Assembly (NCBI RefSeq): GCF_025917685.1
Contig: NZ_CP089518.1
Span: 3,349,001 to 3,413,000, forward strand
Source of the DNA: Bacillus cereus
GTDB lineage: Bacteria > Bacillota > Bacilli > Bacillales > Bacillaceae_G
Length of the DNA stretch: 64,000 nt
Direction of reading: 5' to 3'
Shown: positions 26,831 to 35,833 of the stretch, one piece after another
Layout of the letters: every line of letters begins with the position of its first letter
Position numbering within the stretch: the first letter of the stretch is position 1
Made by a program: the position numbers and the translations under genes
The notes under the pieces: model-generated
What the model saw: the letters and a program-made list of their open reading frames with translations, nothing else
Told to the model about the DNA's origin: nothing
The model's database searches: none

Positions 26831-27106
26831 GTGATATGTATTTTACAATTACTTATCAACCCTTTTACTTTTGTTTTCTTTACTTTACCATTACTATGCA
26901 TTTGTTTTAGCGGCTTGCTATACAAATTCAAATGGGCTGCTATTATTATTTCTTTTACTGTTCCACTTATTTTTTTCATTATCGTCTCGGGGTTTGATAT
27001 ACACCTAACTTTACAAAACTTAGACGTTTGGATTATTTATAGTGCTATTTATTCTGTACTTTCCTACATAATAGCAGCTCTAATACGAAGAAAACTGCAC
27101 ATGTAA
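26831..27106 (+). CDS. DUF2651-like small membrane protein, start uncertain
   Basis: About 90 residues with three hydrophobic helices, ending SAIYSVLSYIIAALIRRKLHM. The hydrophobic pattern fits my memory of DUF2651 (B. subtilis YbeF class), function unknown. The start is odd. The only good ribosome site, GAGGTG at 26828-26833, overlaps an in-frame GTG and is ideally placed for an ATT at 26840. An ATG at 26836 is out of frame and opens only a 23-residue peptide. Either ATT is used, or an indel has damaged the start. It heads a group of three small membrane-protein genes. Confidence 0.55.
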   Translation: MICILQLLINPFTFVFFTLPLLCICFSGLLYKFKWAAIIISFTVPLIFFIIVSGFDIHLTLQNLDVWIIYSAIYSVLSYIIAALIRRKLHM

Positions 27107-27129
27107 AACTTTCAAAAAGGGGGATTTTT

Positions 27130-27345
27130 ATGAATCTATTTGAAAAAATACTATTATATATTCTTAGTTTTATATTTTCCCCAATCGGGATTATCACTTG
27201 GATCGTCTCGCTCTTCAGTAAAGATCCTGAAAAAAAGCAAGTTGGGCGTATTTGTCTCTTTATCGCTTTAATCTCATTTATCCTTTTAGCCGGTCTCGGT
27301 ATTCTTAGTTTCTTCACGATGACTACCACCACTACTATACAATAG
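27130..27345 (+). CDS. Small two-helix membrane protein
   Basis: 71 residues: hydrophobic helix (about 7-30), a short basic loop SKDPEKKQVGR, a second helix (about 40-62) and a threonine-rich tail. AAAGGGGGAT precedes the ATG. Both flanking genes are also small membrane proteins at 10-25 base spacing, so they are probably cotranscribed. I do not recognise the family. Confidence 0.65.
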   Translation: MNLFEKILLYILSFIFSPIGIITWIVSLFSKDPEKKQVGRICLFIALISFILLAGLGILSFFTMTTTTTIQ

Positions 27346-27365
27346 TTATAGAAAGGATGATTGTT

Positions 27366-27689
27366 TTGGGAGAGCATCCTATTAGTAAAGAACTTCGCTA
27401 TATACGAATATGTTTAGTTGTTTTAGTAATCGTTCTTTTATTTTTCAACGGTGAAAGAGTCGTTAAAATTTCTACAAATCATGATGCCGTAGAAAACGTT
27501 TCAACCAGTAATATGACACAAATTGCTGAAAATACATTTGCTATCCAAGAATATAATCCATCACTAAGTAGCGAACATACGGTCAAAATTTTCAAATATA
27601 ATCCGGATACAAATCAACTTACTCTAGTCAAAGAGTTTAGTACTAACGATCCAGAGTCTTATACGTATCAACTTAATAAGAGTGAATAA
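27366..27689 (+). CDS. Single-pass membrane protein with extracytoplasmic domain
   Basis: 107 residues from a TTG at 27366, placed 8 bases after AAAGGA; the in-frame ATG at 27357 overlaps that ribosome site. One helix (about 15-30) is followed by about 75 polar residues (EHTVKIFKYNPDTNQLTLVK) likely outside the cell. Unrecognised family. It closes the three-gene group and ends at a bidirectional terminator. Confidence 0.6.
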   Translation: MGEHPISKELRYIRICLVVLVIVLLFFNGERVVKISTNHDAVENVSTSNMTQIAENTFAIQEYNPSLSSEHTVKIFKYNPDTNQLTLVKEFSTNDPESYTYQLNKSE

Positions 27690-27719
27690 AGATAAGAGCG
27701 CTATATAGCTCTTATCTTT
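27688..27719. terminator. Bidirectional terminator
   Basis: 12-bp stem AAAGATAAGAGC/GCTCTTATCTTT (27688-27699 with 27708-27719) between convergent genes. Confidence 0.9.
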
Positions 27720-29370
27720 TTACTAGCATCTCTTTAAACAATGACTTACAAGTTAATAATTCTCTAGGATCCCCACATTCCACAATACTCCCATTATTCA
27801 TGACGACAACTCGATCCGCTATCATCGCCCTCTCAACATCATGTGTCGTCACAATTCTCGTTACATTCCCTCCTAGCCCTTTCAGTATATTCCAAACCAC
27901 TTCTTGATTGTTCGGATCTAATCCCGAAGTTGGTTCATCTAAAATAATGAGATTCGGATTTGATACAATCGCTCGCAATAACGCCAGACGCTTTCTCTCT
28001 CCTCCCGAAAACTCTTCTCCGCTTTTATGTAGTACAGTCTGAATACCTTCAGATAACCTCCAAATAATCGGCTTCGCATTTACAAGTTCAATATTTTTTT
28101 CTAATTGTTTTTCTAGGCGCTCTTCCCCGAAATACATATTCTCTTTTACTGTCGTTCGAAAAAAACGAGGTTCCTGCCATATAGTAGTCATACAAGCTTT
28201 ATTACCATAATAAGCAATACTACCATTAGATGGTTTATATAAGCCCGTGATTAATTTTAAAAGCGTCGTTTTACCTGCACCACTTTCCCCCACAATGATA
28301 ACGAGTTCGCCAGGATTAATTTGCAAATGAATTTTTTTAATTCTACATCTCTCTTCACCGTTCTCTTGAAATGAAACATTTGTTAATCTGATTCCTATCG
28401 CTCTTTCTACATTTCTGTATTCAGCCTGTATATCTAAAAAACAAAAAACTCGATTTGCCGAAGCGATTGCGACTTGCGTCATCATCAATAAATCACTCGC
28501 ATAACGAACAGGGAAAAAAAGCATCTCAATTGTAGCTAATACTGCAACGAGCGATCCAACTTCCATATCCCCTTTTATTATTTTTTGTGCTCCTATAATA
28601 AGAACAACTATATACGCGACCGTTTCAATCACCGTTCCAACTATTCCAATGCAATGTTGCATCATCGTCTTCTTTACTTCCGTTTTATAAGATTGTGCTG
28701 TTACTCCTTTAAATAAGTGAATTGCCCATTTTTCTTTTTGTAAACTCCGTAAATCTTGTATACCTTTTACAAACTGTGACACCATCTCTACAACACTTGA
28801 TTGATTTTTTTGAGAAATATCCGCAATATTCCTTACCTTTTTCCCCATAACCATTGGAACAATTGCGCTTAAAAATAAAAACGGAGTTATCCACCATATA
28901 AAGTCTATTTCTATATGTTGTAGCGCTATGATTGCACCAATAAATTGCGCAAGTGCATGAATATATTCGACTAATATAGATCCATATAACCTTACCCAGT
29001 TCGGGATATCAGAAACGACTAATGTTTCTAGCTCTCCTTGTTTTACCTTCTCGCTTTCTTCAAATGGTAATAGGAAAAAATGACGCAATACATCTATACG
29101 CTTCTCTCTTAATATTCGCTGACTCGCTTTTGAGCTTACATAATCAAATGAAAGATTGTTCACCCACATTAACAAGCGGCTGACTGTAAACAAAGTAATG
29201 TAAAGATATGCTCCCTTCAGCTCTCGTTGAATAAGATTATCTACAATTAGCCCCATAAATAGTGGCCGAGATAAATTTAAAATAGCTGCAAAAAGTCCAC
29301 TGCATACAGCTGCTATTACTAATAATTTTTCTTTCTGTAACGGTAACAATATTCTTTTATATTCTTTCAT
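27712..29370 (-). CDS. ABC half-exporter (fused membrane and ATPase domains)
   Basis: 552 residues. Six-helix exporter domain (about 15-295), then an ATPase with Walker A VGESGAGKTT near 350, Q-loop WQEPRF, signature EEFSGGERKRLAL near 455, Walker B NLIILDEPTSGLDP near 478 and H-loop VTTHDV near 510. All catalytic elements look intact, so it can work as a homodimer. The ATG at 29370 follows GGAGGG; an upstream in-frame ATG lacks one. No partner half-transporter is adjacent. Substrate unknown. Confidence 0.88.
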   Translation of the reverse strand: MKEYKRILLPLQKEKLLVIAAVCSGLFAAILNLSRPLFMGLIVDNLIQRELKGAYLYITLFTVSRLLMWVNNLSFDYVSSKASQRILREKRIDVLRHFFLLPFEESEKVKQGELETLVVSDIPNWVRLYGSILVEYIHALAQFIGAIIALQHIEIDFIWWITPFLFLSAIVPMVMGKKVRNIADISQKNQSSVVEMVSQFVKGIQDLRSLQKEKWAIHLFKGVTAQSYKTEVKKTMMQHCIGIVGTVIETVAYIVVLIIGAQKIIKGDMEVGSLVAVLATIEMLFFPVRYASDLLMMTQVAIASANRVFCFLDIQAEYRNVERAIGIRLTNVSFQENGEERCRIKKIHLQINPGELVIIVGESGAGKTTLLKLITGLYKPSNGSIAYYGNKACMTTIWQEPRFFRTTVKENMYFGEERLEKQLEKNIELVNAKPIIWRLSEGIQTVLHKSGEEFSGGERKRLALLRAIVSNPNLIILDEPTSGLDPNNQEVVWNILKGLGGNVTRIVTTHDVERAMIADRVVVMNNGSIVECGDPRELLTCKSLFKEMLVKR

Positions 29371-29398
29371 GATGTTCCCTCCATTTTTATAGTAAAAA

Positions 29399-29433
29399 GA
29401 AAAGGATGAAACCAAATGGTTTCATCCCTTTCC
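29399..29433 (-). terminator. Second hairpin of tandem terminator after citB
   Basis: Stem GGATGAAACC/GGTTTCATCC (29404-29413 with 29418-29427) followed on the minus strand by TTTTCTTTTT. It lies only about 30 bases before the ABC exporter start, so it could also act as a leader attenuator of that gene. Confidence 0.7.
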
Positions 29434-29438
29434 ATAAA

Positions 29439-29470
29439 ATAAGGAAGCTAACAATTGTTAGCTTCCTTAT
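29439..29470 (-). terminator. First hairpin of tandem terminator after citB
   Basis: Perfect 14-bp stem ATAAGGAAGCTAAC/GTTAGCTTCCTTAT (29439-29452 with 29457-29470, loop AATT) directly after the citB stop. Confidence 0.75.
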
Positions 29471-29486
29471 CGTTTATTTCAATTAT

Positions 29487-32210
29487 TTAGTTCGACACTT
29501 TAGACTCTTCAATTTTCTCACGAAGAACCATTTGCAGGATACCACCGTGACGGTAGTAGTCAATTTCAACTTCACTATCGAAACGAGCTACTACTTCAAA
29601 TTGTTTTTCATTGCCATCTGCATCGGTTGCAACTACTTTTACAAGATCGCGTGGTCTAACTGTTTTGTCAATTTGAATTTCAAATGACTCGTTACCAACA
29701 AGACCTAACGTTTCAGCGCTGTCGCCATCTTTAAATTGAAGTGGTAATACGCCCATTAATACTAAGTTACTGCGGTGAATACGCTCGAAGCTTTCTGCGA
29801 TTACTGCTTTAATGCCTAATAAGTTTGTACCTTTCGCAGCCCAGTCACGAGAACTTCCCATACCGTAATCTTTACCAGCAACAACTAGAAGACCTGTTCC
29901 ATCTTCTTTATATTTCATAGCAGCATCATAGATAGATGTTACTTCACCAGTTGGCCAATATGTTGTATATCCGCCTTCTGTTCCTGGTGCGATTTGGTTT
30001 TTAATACGAATGTTTGCGAATGTACCACGCATCATGACTTCATGGTTACCACGGCGAGAACCGTAAGAGTTAAAGTCAACTGGTTGTACACCGTTTTCTA
30101 ATAAGTAGCGTCCAGCTGGTGTATGCTTACCGATTGAACCTGCTGGTGAGATGTGGTCTGTCGTTACAGAGTCACCAAATTTACCAACTATGCGTAAACC
30201 TGATAATGTTTCAACTTCACCTGGCTCTTTAGATAAACCTTCAAAGAATGGTGGGTTTTGAATGTATGTTGAGTCATTATCCCAAGTATATAAAGCTTCA
30301 TTTGAAGTTTGGATTTCATTCCAACGCTCATTGCTGTTAAATACTTGCGCATATTCTTTCTTGAACAGTTCAGATGTAACAACATTTTGAACTACGTCTT
30401 CAATTTCTTTAGCTGATGGCCAAATATCGTTGAAGTAAACAGCATTGCCATTTGCATCTTTACCGATTTCATCATTTTTCAGGTCAATATCAACAGTACC
30501 TGCAAGTGCATATGCCACAACAAGTGGTGGTGATGCTAAGTAGTTTGCTTTTACAAGTGGGTGAATACGACCTTCAAAGTTACGGTTACCAGATAAAACA
30601 GATGTTACTAATAAGTCGTTTGCTGCGATCGCTTCTTCTAATTCATCTGCTAATGGACCAGAGTTACCGATACAAGTCGTACAGCCGTAACCAACTGTTT
30701 GGAAACCTAATTGATCTAAATACGTTGTTAAACCAGATTTATCTAAGTACTCTGTAACAACTTTAGATCCTGGTGCTAATGATGTTTTTACGTACTCAGG
30801 TACTACAAGTCCTTTTTCAATTGCTTTTTTCGCAACTAGACCTGCTCCAATTAATACGTATGGATTTGATGTATTTGTACAGCTTGTAATTGCAGCGATT
30901 GCAATTGCACCTGTTTTCATCGTTACTTCTTTATCTTCTAATGTAACCTTCACTTCTTTATCAAACTCTTGCTCATTAAATCCAAGTCCTTGTGTTCCGA
31001 CTGGTGCTACAACAGCTTTGTGGAACGCATCTTTCATATCTGAAAGTGGAATTAAATCTTGTGGGCGTTTCGGTCCAGAAAGGTTAGATTCGATTGTATT
31101 TAAATCAATTTCAACAAGATCAGTGTAAATTGGATCTTTACTGTCTGCTGTATAGAATAAACCGTTCGCTTTACAGTATTCTTCAACAACGCGAATTTGC
31201 TCTTCATCTCTACCTGTTAAACGTAAGTATTCTAATGAAATGTCGTCGATTGGGAAGAATCCACAAGTTGCACCGTATTCTGGTGCCATATTTGAAATTG
31301 TTGCACGGTCAGCTAAAGGCATGCTCTTTAGTCCGTTACCGAAGAACTCAACGAATTTACCAACTACACCTTTTTGACGTAACACTTGCGTTACTTTTAA
31401 TGCAACGTCTGTTGCTGTAGTACCACTTGGAAGTGTACCAGTTAATTTCACACCGATTACTTCAGGTACTGGGAAGTATGAAGGCTGTCCAAGCATTCCT
31501 GCCTCTGCTTCAATACCACCAACGCCCCATCCAAGAACACCGATACCGTTAATCATTGTTGTATGTGAGTCTGTTCCAACTAATGAATCCGGGTATGCAA
31601 CTAAGTCACCTTCAGTATTTTTCACAGCATGAACAACTGGTGCTAAATACTCAAGGTTTACTTGGTGTACGATACCTGTTGCTGGCGGAACTGCACGATA
31701 GTTATCAAATGATTTTTGTGCCCAGCTTAAAAATTTATAACGTTCTTCATTACGTTTAAACTCTAAGTCCATGTTGAATGCAAGCGCGTCTGCCGTACCC
31801 GCTCTATCAACCTGTACAGAGTGGTCAATTACAAGGTCTACAGTAATTTCCGGATTAATTTTATCAGGATCTCCGCCCATGTCTGCCATTGCTTTACGAA
31901 GTGAAGCCAAATCTACAACAGCTGGAACGCCAGTGAAATCTTGTAAAATTACACGAGATGGTTTAAATGGAACATCGATATCTTGCACATCTTTCGTTCC
32001 CCATTTTGCTAAATTTGTAACATGCTCTTCTGTAATTACGCGTCCATCTACTTGACGAAGTACAGATTCAAGTAAAACTTTCACGGAATATGGTAATTGA
32101 GATACGTTGCCAACCCCTGCGTTTTCAAGCGCTTTCAATTGATAATAATGATACGTTTTTCCATCTACTTCGAAAGTTGCACGTGATTGAAATGGATTAT
32201 GTTTGACCAT
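29487..32210 (-). CDS. citB: Aconitate hydratase
   Basis: TCA-cycle enzyme interconverting citrate and isocitrate, 907 residues, AcnA/IRP-like. The [4Fe-4S] ligands are in [10 protein letters not shown] and [10 protein letters not shown] in the middle of the protein. Substrate-site motifs [22 protein letters not shown] (about 205-228) and, in the C-terminal swivel domain, [10 protein letters not shown] are present. B. subtilis CitB also binds RNA when iron is low. A GGGGGGAAAC site precedes the ATG. Upstream lie a sigma-A promoter and AT-rich dyads where CcpC would be expected to act. Confidence 0.96.
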   Translation of the reverse strand: MVKHNPFQSRATFEVDGKTYHYYQLKALENAGVGNVSQLPYSVKVLLESVLRQVDGRVITEEHVTNLAKWGTKDVQDIDVPFKPSRVILQDFTGVPAVVDLASLRKAMADMGGDPDKINPEITVDLVIDHSVQVDRAGTADALAFNMDLEFKRNEERYKFLSWAQKSFDNYRAVPPATGIVHQVNLEYLAPVVHAVKNTEGDLVAYPDSLVGTDSHTTMINGIGVLGWGVGGIEAEAGMLGQPSYFPVPEVIGVKLTGTLPSGTTATDVALKVTQVLRQKGVVGKFVEFFGNGLKSMPLADRATISNMAPEYGATCGFFPIDDISLEYLRLTGRDEEQIRVVEEYCKANGLFYTADSKDPIYTDLVEIDLNTIESNLSGPKRPQDLIPLSDMKDAFHKAVVAPVGTQGLGFNEQEFDKEVKVTLEDKEVTMKTGAIAIAAITSCTNTSNPYVLIGAGLVAKKAIEKGLVVPEYVKTSLAPGSKVVTEYLDKSGLTTYLDQLGFQTVGYGCTTCIGNSGPLADELEEAIAANDLLVTSVLSGNRNFEGRIHPLVKANYLASPPLVVAYALAGTVDIDLKNDEIGKDANGNAVYFNDIWPSAKEIEDVVQNVVTSELFKKEYAQVFNSNERWNEIQTSNEALYTWDNDSTYIQNPPFFEGLSKEPGEVETLSGLRIVGKFGDSVTTDHISPAGSIGKHTPAGRYLLENGVQPVDFNSYGSRRGNHEVMMRGTFANIRIKNQIAPGTEGGYTTYWPTGEVTSIYDAAMKYKEDGTGLLVVAGKDYGMGSSRDWAAKGTNLLGIKAVIAESFERIHRSNLVLMGVLPLQFKDGDSAETLGLVGNESFEIQIDKTVRPRDLVKVVATDADGNEKQFEVVARFDSEVEIDYYRHGGILQMVLREKIEESKVSN

Positions 32211-32245
32211 TATGTTTCCCCCCTGTTAAACGTGACTAAGTTGTC

Positions 32246-32274
32246 TGAATATAAAATGTAGACAAACTTTTCAA
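32246..32274 (-). promoter_or_regulatory. Probable citB promoter
   Basis: Minus strand -35 TTGAAA (32269-32274), 17-base spacer, -10 TATTCA (32246-32251). Confidence 0.5.
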
Positions 32275-32324
32275 TACCTTACGATAATATCTTATTACAA
32301 CTTTCTAAATAAGTAAATAATAAG

Positions 32325-32348
32325 AAACTTATGGATTATCATAAGTTT
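32325..32348. promoter_or_regulatory. Dyad upstream of citB
   Basis: Inverted repeat AAACTTATG - 6 bases - CATAAGTTT. With nearby ATAA/TTAT elements (32284-32323) it is a candidate CcpC region, though the exact ATAA-N7-TTAT spacing is not found. Confidence 0.4.
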
Positions 32349-32366
32349 TCTTTATCTTTCTAAATT

Positions 32367-32397
32367 TGAATAGTGTCCATGCTCTTTATGAATACTA
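32367..32397 (+). promoter_or_regulatory. Sigma-G-type promoter of sspO
   Basis: -35 TGAATA (32367-32372), 18-base spacer, -10 AATACTA (32391-32397), a near-consensus forespore promoter. Confidence 0.7.
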
Positions 32398-32403
32398 TTA
32401 CCA

Positions 32404-32456
32404 TAAAGTAAAGCGCTCTTTCAGCGTTTTACTTTACGTTCATATATGCTATGAAC
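32404..32456 (+). other. Structured 5' leader of sspO
   Basis: Two stem-loops in the predicted leader: TAAAGTAAAGCGCT/AGCGTTTTACTTTA (32404-32417 with 32423-32436, one mismatch) starting at the predicted +1, and GTTCATA/TATGAAC (32438-32444 with 32450-32456). Confidence 0.5.
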
Positions 32457-32500
32457 AACTCATGGTTCGTCTATAAAAAAACATTATAGAGGTGTGAAAA

Positions 32501-32650
32501 ATGAATAAACGAAAAGCAAATCATACTATTTCAGGAATGAATGCTGCATCCGCACAAGGGCAAGGTGCTGGCTATAACGAGGAGTTTGCAAATGAACCTT
32601 TAACACCAGCAGAGCGACAAAATAATAAGAAACGTAAAAAGAATCAGTAA
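32501..32650 (+). CDS. sspO: Small acid-soluble spore protein O
   Basis: 49 residues. The start [20 protein letters not shown] and the end [13 protein letters not shown] are diagnostic of SspO (formerly CotK). Forespore protein of unknown exact role. GAGGTG lies 7 bases before the ATG. As in B. subtilis it is divergent from citB. Confidence 0.93.
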   Translation: MNKRKANHTISGMNAASAQGQGAGYNEEFANEPLTPAERQNNKKRKKNQ

Positions 32651-32652
32651 CA

Positions 32653-32690
32653 AAAAAACCCAAAAGGTATGTCTGCCTTTTGGGTTTTTT
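32653..32690. terminator. Bidirectional terminator
   Basis: 15-bp stem AAAAAACCCAAAAGG/CCTTTTGGGTTTTTT (32653-32667 with 32676-32690) between convergent sspO and the deacetylase gene. Confidence 0.93.
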
Positions 32691-32691
32691 T

Positions 32692-33417
32692 CTAATGTTT
32701 ATAACGTAATAACTCCGAAACGGTTACAAATCGATACCCCTGCTTTTTAAGCTCAGGTAAAATTTCCGATAACGCCGCCACTGTCTGACTACGATCACTA
32801 CCTCCATCGTGCAGCAGTACAATATCTCCACTTTTAGCATGTTTCACAACATGATTTACAATGGATTCAGTACCTGGGTTTGCCCAATCACGAGGGTCTT
32901 GATGCCACGACCATAGAACAGTTTGATAACCAGCTTCTTTAGCTGTTTTAAATACAGCATCGTTAATATATCCGCCTGGAGGACGGAATAACAAAGGTTC
33001 TTTCACCCATTTTTCAAAATATTTCTTTCCATCTAAAATATCATTTTCTAATTTCTCATCTGATGAATTATTCGCATACAAATGATTCATCGTATGATTT
33101 CCAATTTCATGCCCCTCTTTTAGCACTTTCTTTACTAGATATGGATTACGCTGAACTCGAAATCCAATCATAAAAAAAGTCGCTTCAGCTTTATATTGAC
33201 GTAATAAATCCAATATTTGTGGTGTATAAGTTGGATCTGGTCCATCATCAAATGTAATTGCAATAATTTTTTCATTATTAGGTACTTCCCATGTTACATA
33301 GCCAGTTGGTTCTAGCTCTTTTCTGAGCAACATTTTCGCTTCCACTTTTTCCACTTGAAATATATGTACTGCGCAAATTAAAGAAAAAATTAGTAGAACA
33401 ATTTTTTGTTTCTGCAT
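32692..33417 (-). CDS. Polysaccharide deacetylase (NodB homology)
   Basis: 241 residues. N-terminal signal/anchor (about 5-26), then a carbohydrate esterase 4 domain with all five motifs: TFDDGPD (catalytic base Asp) near 55-61, the zinc His pair in GNHTMNH near 105-111, RPPGG near 145, DPRDW near 170 and LLHDGG near 201. It removes acetyl groups from N-acetylglucosamine or N-acetylmuramic acid of peptidoglycan or a related polymer. Surrounded by spore genes, it may act on the spore wall, but the sequence does not decide this. Confidence 0.9.
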   Translation of the reverse strand: MQKQKIVLLIFSLICAVHIFQVEKVEAKMLLRKELEPTGYVTWEVPNNEKIIAITFDDGPDPTYTPQILDLLRQYKAEATFFMIGFRVQRNPYLVKKVLKEGHEIGNHTMNHLYANNSSDEKLENDILDGKKYFEKWVKEPLLFRPPGGYINDAVFKTAKEAGYQTVLWSWHQDPRDWANPGTESIVNHVVKHAKSGDIVLLHDGGSDRSQTVAALSEILPELKKQGYRFVTVSELLRYKH

Positions 33418-33463
33418 ATTAGCTCTAAAAGTTTTGAGGTTGTTGAATTCACAACAAGCTCAT

Positions 33464-33727
33464 TTACTTTTCTAATTGATCTACATTTCGCATAATATTT
33501 TGGAGATTATTTTCGTATTGCTCAAGTTGTGGACGTTGTGTTTCCGAAGCTACTTCTAGCGCATTTTGAATCTGTTCATACGCTTCCTGGACCTCTTGGC
33601 GTAACTCTTTTAAATCATGACCGTAGTTCGGATCATTTTTCACGATATTGTTAAATGAATTTTCTGCTTGTGTAACTCCTTGCTGTGCAGCTTGAAAAGC
33701 TTGTTGTTTATCTTTATGATATGGCAT
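33464..33727 (-). CDS. Small glutamine-rich helical protein
   Basis: 87 residues, almost entirely amphipathic helix with frequent Gln/Glu/Asn (QQAFQAAQQGVTQAENSFNN); a two-helix coiled coil is likely. No cysteine, signal or membrane segment. GAAAGGGGATC precedes the ATG. It is divergent from sspP. I do not recognise a named family; a sporulation role is only suggested by neighbours. Confidence 0.75.
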   Translation of the reverse strand: MPYHKDKQQAFQAAQQGVTQAENSFNNIVKNDPNYGHDLKELRQEVQEAYEQIQNALEVASETQRPQLEQYENNLQNIMRNVDQLEK

Positions 33728-33792
33728 TATATGATCCCCTTTCTGTAATAGTTAGTCCCATTTATCTTTACCCTTTTTTCTAAAAACATTCT

Positions 33793-33822
33793 CGTATAAA
33801 TTCGCAAACTTCTCTCATTCTA
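33793..33822 (+). promoter_or_regulatory. Sigma-G-type promoter of sspP
   Basis: -35 CGTATA (33793-33798), 17-base spacer, -10 CATTCTA (33816-33822). Confidence 0.5.
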
Positions 33823-33848
33823 AATAGGAAGAGGAGGTGTTATATACA

Positions 33849-33971
33849 ATGGGCAAAAACAATCGTGAATCTAAAGAAAAAAAAGGACAACCTGAGCCAT
33901 TAAGCGGATCTCATAAAGTAAAAAACCGTAATCATTCTCGTCAAAAAAATCATGCGCATCATGATATGTAA
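33849..33971 (+). CDS. sspP: Small acid-soluble spore protein P
   Basis: 40 residues. [20 protein letters not shown] followed by a His-rich KNHAHHDM end is diagnostic of SspP (formerly CotL). GGAGG lies 8 bases before the ATG. Basic, no cysteine. Located between sspO and cotM as in B. subtilis. Confidence 0.93.
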   Translation: MGKNNRESKEKKGQPEPLSGSHKVKNRNHSRQKNHAHHDM

Positions 33972-34035
33972 AACAAAACATTCACACTAGCTACCTTTGC
34001 CACATACAATGTTTATATTTTTCCATTTATTCTTC

Positions 34036-34062
34036 ACCCCTGGCTCATTCATGCATAACATA
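34036..34062 (+). promoter_or_regulatory. Sigma-K-type promoter of cotM
   Basis: AC (34036-34037), 16-base spacer, CATAACATA (34054-34062), an exact fit to the sigma-K form AC-N16/17-CATANNNTA. B. subtilis cotM is a sigma-K gene. Confidence 0.65.
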
Positions 34063-34095
34063 GTATGAATTGAGATTTTACGGAGGGTGTCTTAC

Positions 34096-34476
34096 ATGGG
34101 CAAGAAAAAGAAGGATTGTCTTTTTCATGTTGATGGTTTCGAAGAATGGATGGATCAATTTTGTTCTGATTCTTGTAGTAATTTTAGTTTTCCAAATCAA
34201 ATTCATATTGACCTTTGTGAAACAGAACAAGAATACATTCTGGAAACAGATGTACCAAATGTGACCGAACAAAATGTACTCATTAAAAAGATGGAGACAG
34301 GCCTAAACATATGCATACTTCATAAAAATACTTCTTTACAGCGGATCATTCCTTTACCCGCTAATATTATTTATAAGAAGATGCTAGCCTGCTTAGAGAA
34401 TGGATTTTTAGCCATTCATATTTCCAAAAACGAAGTTGCCGATAAGCATGAAAAGAAGGTTCTTTTTTCAAATTGA
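34096..34476 (+). CDS. cotM: Spore coat protein CotM-like (Hsp20 fold)
   Basis: 126 residues with a degenerate alpha-crystallin domain (about 38-115: IHIDLCETEQEYILETDVPN, then IPLPANIIYKKMLACLENGFL). The C-terminal IxI chaperone motif is not obvious, consistent with a structural coat role. It is cysteine-rich at the N-terminus (CSDSCSN). ATG after GGAGGGTG; the frame is open 9 bases further. Same place after sspP as in B. subtilis. Confidence 0.85.
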   Translation: MGKKKKDCLFHVDGFEEWMDQFCSDSCSNFSFPNQIHIDLCETEQEYILETDVPNVTEQNVLIKKMETGLNICILHKNTSLQRIIPLPANIIYKKMLACLENGFLAIHISKNEVADKHEKKVLFSN

Positions 34477-34493
34477 GAGTTAACATAAATACA

Positions 34494-34528
34494 AAAATAA
34501 GCCCCAGTAACTTGCTGGGGCTTATTTT
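34494..34528. terminator. Bidirectional terminator
   Basis: 14-bp stem AAAATAAGCCCCAG/CTGGGGCTTATTTT (34494-34507 with 34515-34528) between convergent cotM and the MFS gene. Confidence 0.93.
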
Positions 34529-35771
34529 ATTTCGCATGCATTTCTATATTAAAATTTCTATCATATCTTTTTTTCAATAAGCCTTTTGTAACTAAAAGTA
34601 CAGGAAATGCTACAGTTGAAAATATAGCTAGCGCTAAAAATACTACAAATCCATTTTGGTACCCGTAATAATCGAGAAGTACTCCTCCAAACCAAGGACC
34701 AATTACTCCTCCAATTCCTGAAAAGCCCATCGCTCCGAAGTATGTTCCTTTCAGATTGGAATCAGCGATTTCATCAATAAATACATCTGTCATTGAAAAC
34801 ATTAACACTTCTCCAAATGTAAAAATAATGGTACAAATAGCTGCCCCTAACATAGATTCTACTAGTCCAAACCCAAATAATCCTCCGCTCACAAATAAAG
34901 TCCCAACCATAATTGATGCTAACGGTGTATACTTTTTGCACATTTGAATAACAGGGTATTGAATAACTACTACTGTAATTGCATTTAAAGCTAGCATATA
35001 TGAGAACAACTTCACTCCATCCTGAAAGATTTGTGCATTTGCAAAATATTGAGATACTGTCGTCGTTAAATGTGAAAAGCCACAATTACTCAAAATAATA
35101 CCGACTAAAGCAACTAAAAATACTACATCCTTTCGCAAAATACGAATAGCATTTAACATTGTAACAGGCTTTTCTTTATTTATTTTCTTTCGTTCCAGTG
35201 GATACTTCTTAAATTGGAACGCCAATATAGCTGTATATAAAATGTATACTCCAGCTGCTACTAAAAAAGGAATTGTTGATTTTGCGCTTCCAATCTGTAA
35301 TCCGACAAGTGGGCCAATCGCTACTCCAACATTTATTGCACCATAACGCAAATTATATACGAGTAAACGATACTCTGGTTTCGTTAAATCAGATAATAAG
35401 GCTCTTGACGTCGGTTCAAAAAAGGACCTACATAATCCATTCAAAGCATTTAATAAAAAGAAACTTAAAACATGATCTGCAACTGAAAAACCTATAAATA
35501 CAAACACCCAAACGATCATGGACCATATTATAATCATCTTTCGGCCGAATCGATCCGATAAATTCCCTCCGATAAAACTAGCAAAAACTCCAACAAGTGC
35601 ACTCGTTCCGATAATAGCACCCGTCATTCCAGCTGATACCCCTTTAACAGTCGTTAAATAAATTGCTAAAAATGGAATACTCATTGACGTGGCGAACCTC
35701 GCAAATAAAGTCCCTATTATAATTGTCATTCCTAACGGATGAATATTTTGTAACTTCCCCTTCATCTTCAA
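34527..35771 (-). CDS. MFS transporter
   Basis: About 414 residues with 12 hydrophobic helices. The loop-2 motif GGNLSDRFGRKMIIIWS (near residue 65) is the major-facilitator drug/proton antiporter type. A TTG at 35771 sits 5 bases after GGGAGAG and is the best-placed start; ATG at 35765 is the alternative. Substrate unknown; the family includes multidrug and sugar exporters. It is the only gene of its transcription unit. Confidence 0.85.
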   Translation of the reverse strand: MKMKGKLQNIHPLGMTIIIGTLFARFATSMSIPFLAIYLTTVKGVSAGMTGAIIGTSALVGVFASFIGGNLSDRFGRKMIIIWSMIVWVFVFIGFSVADHVLSFFLLNALNGLCRSFFEPTSRALLSDLTKPEYRLLVYNLRYGAINVGVAIGPLVGLQIGSAKSTIPFLVAAGVYILYTAILAFQFKKYPLERKKINKEKPVTMLNAIRILRKDVVFLVALVGIILSNCGFSHLTTTVSQYFANAQIFQDGVKLFSYMLALNAITVVVIQYPVIQMCKKYTPLASIMVGTLFVSGGLFGFGLVESMLGAAICTIIFTFGEVLMFSMTDVFIDEIADSNLKGTYFGAMGFSGIGGVIGPWFGGVLLDYYGYQNGFVVFLALAIFSTVAFPVLLVTKGLLKKRYDRNFNIEMHAK

Positions 35772-35798
35772 ACCTACTCTCCCTGTTCTTACATAAAA

Positions 35799-35829
35799 AA
35801 AAGAAAGCAAAGGATCTGCTTTCTTTTCC
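35799..35829 (-). terminator. terminator of helical hypothetical gene
   Basis: 11-bp stem AAAAGAAAGCA/TGCTTTCTTTT (35799-35809 with 35817-35827). Confidence 0.8.
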
Positions 35830-35833
35830 CTTT

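Noticed and set aside
26836..26907. 23-residue peptide from ATG at 26836
   Set aside because: The ATG is only 2-3 bases from GAGGTG, too near for good initiation, and the peptide has no family features. It is kept only as a clue to a damaged start of the overlapping gene.
32284..32323. Exact CcpC operator at citB
   Set aside because: Several ATAA and TTAT elements occur, but none with the required 7-base gap. Only a general candidate region is reported.
34070..34272. Two 64-codon frames overlapping cotM on both strands
   Set aside because: Both are shadows of cotM, which has the better ribosome site, family match and promoter.
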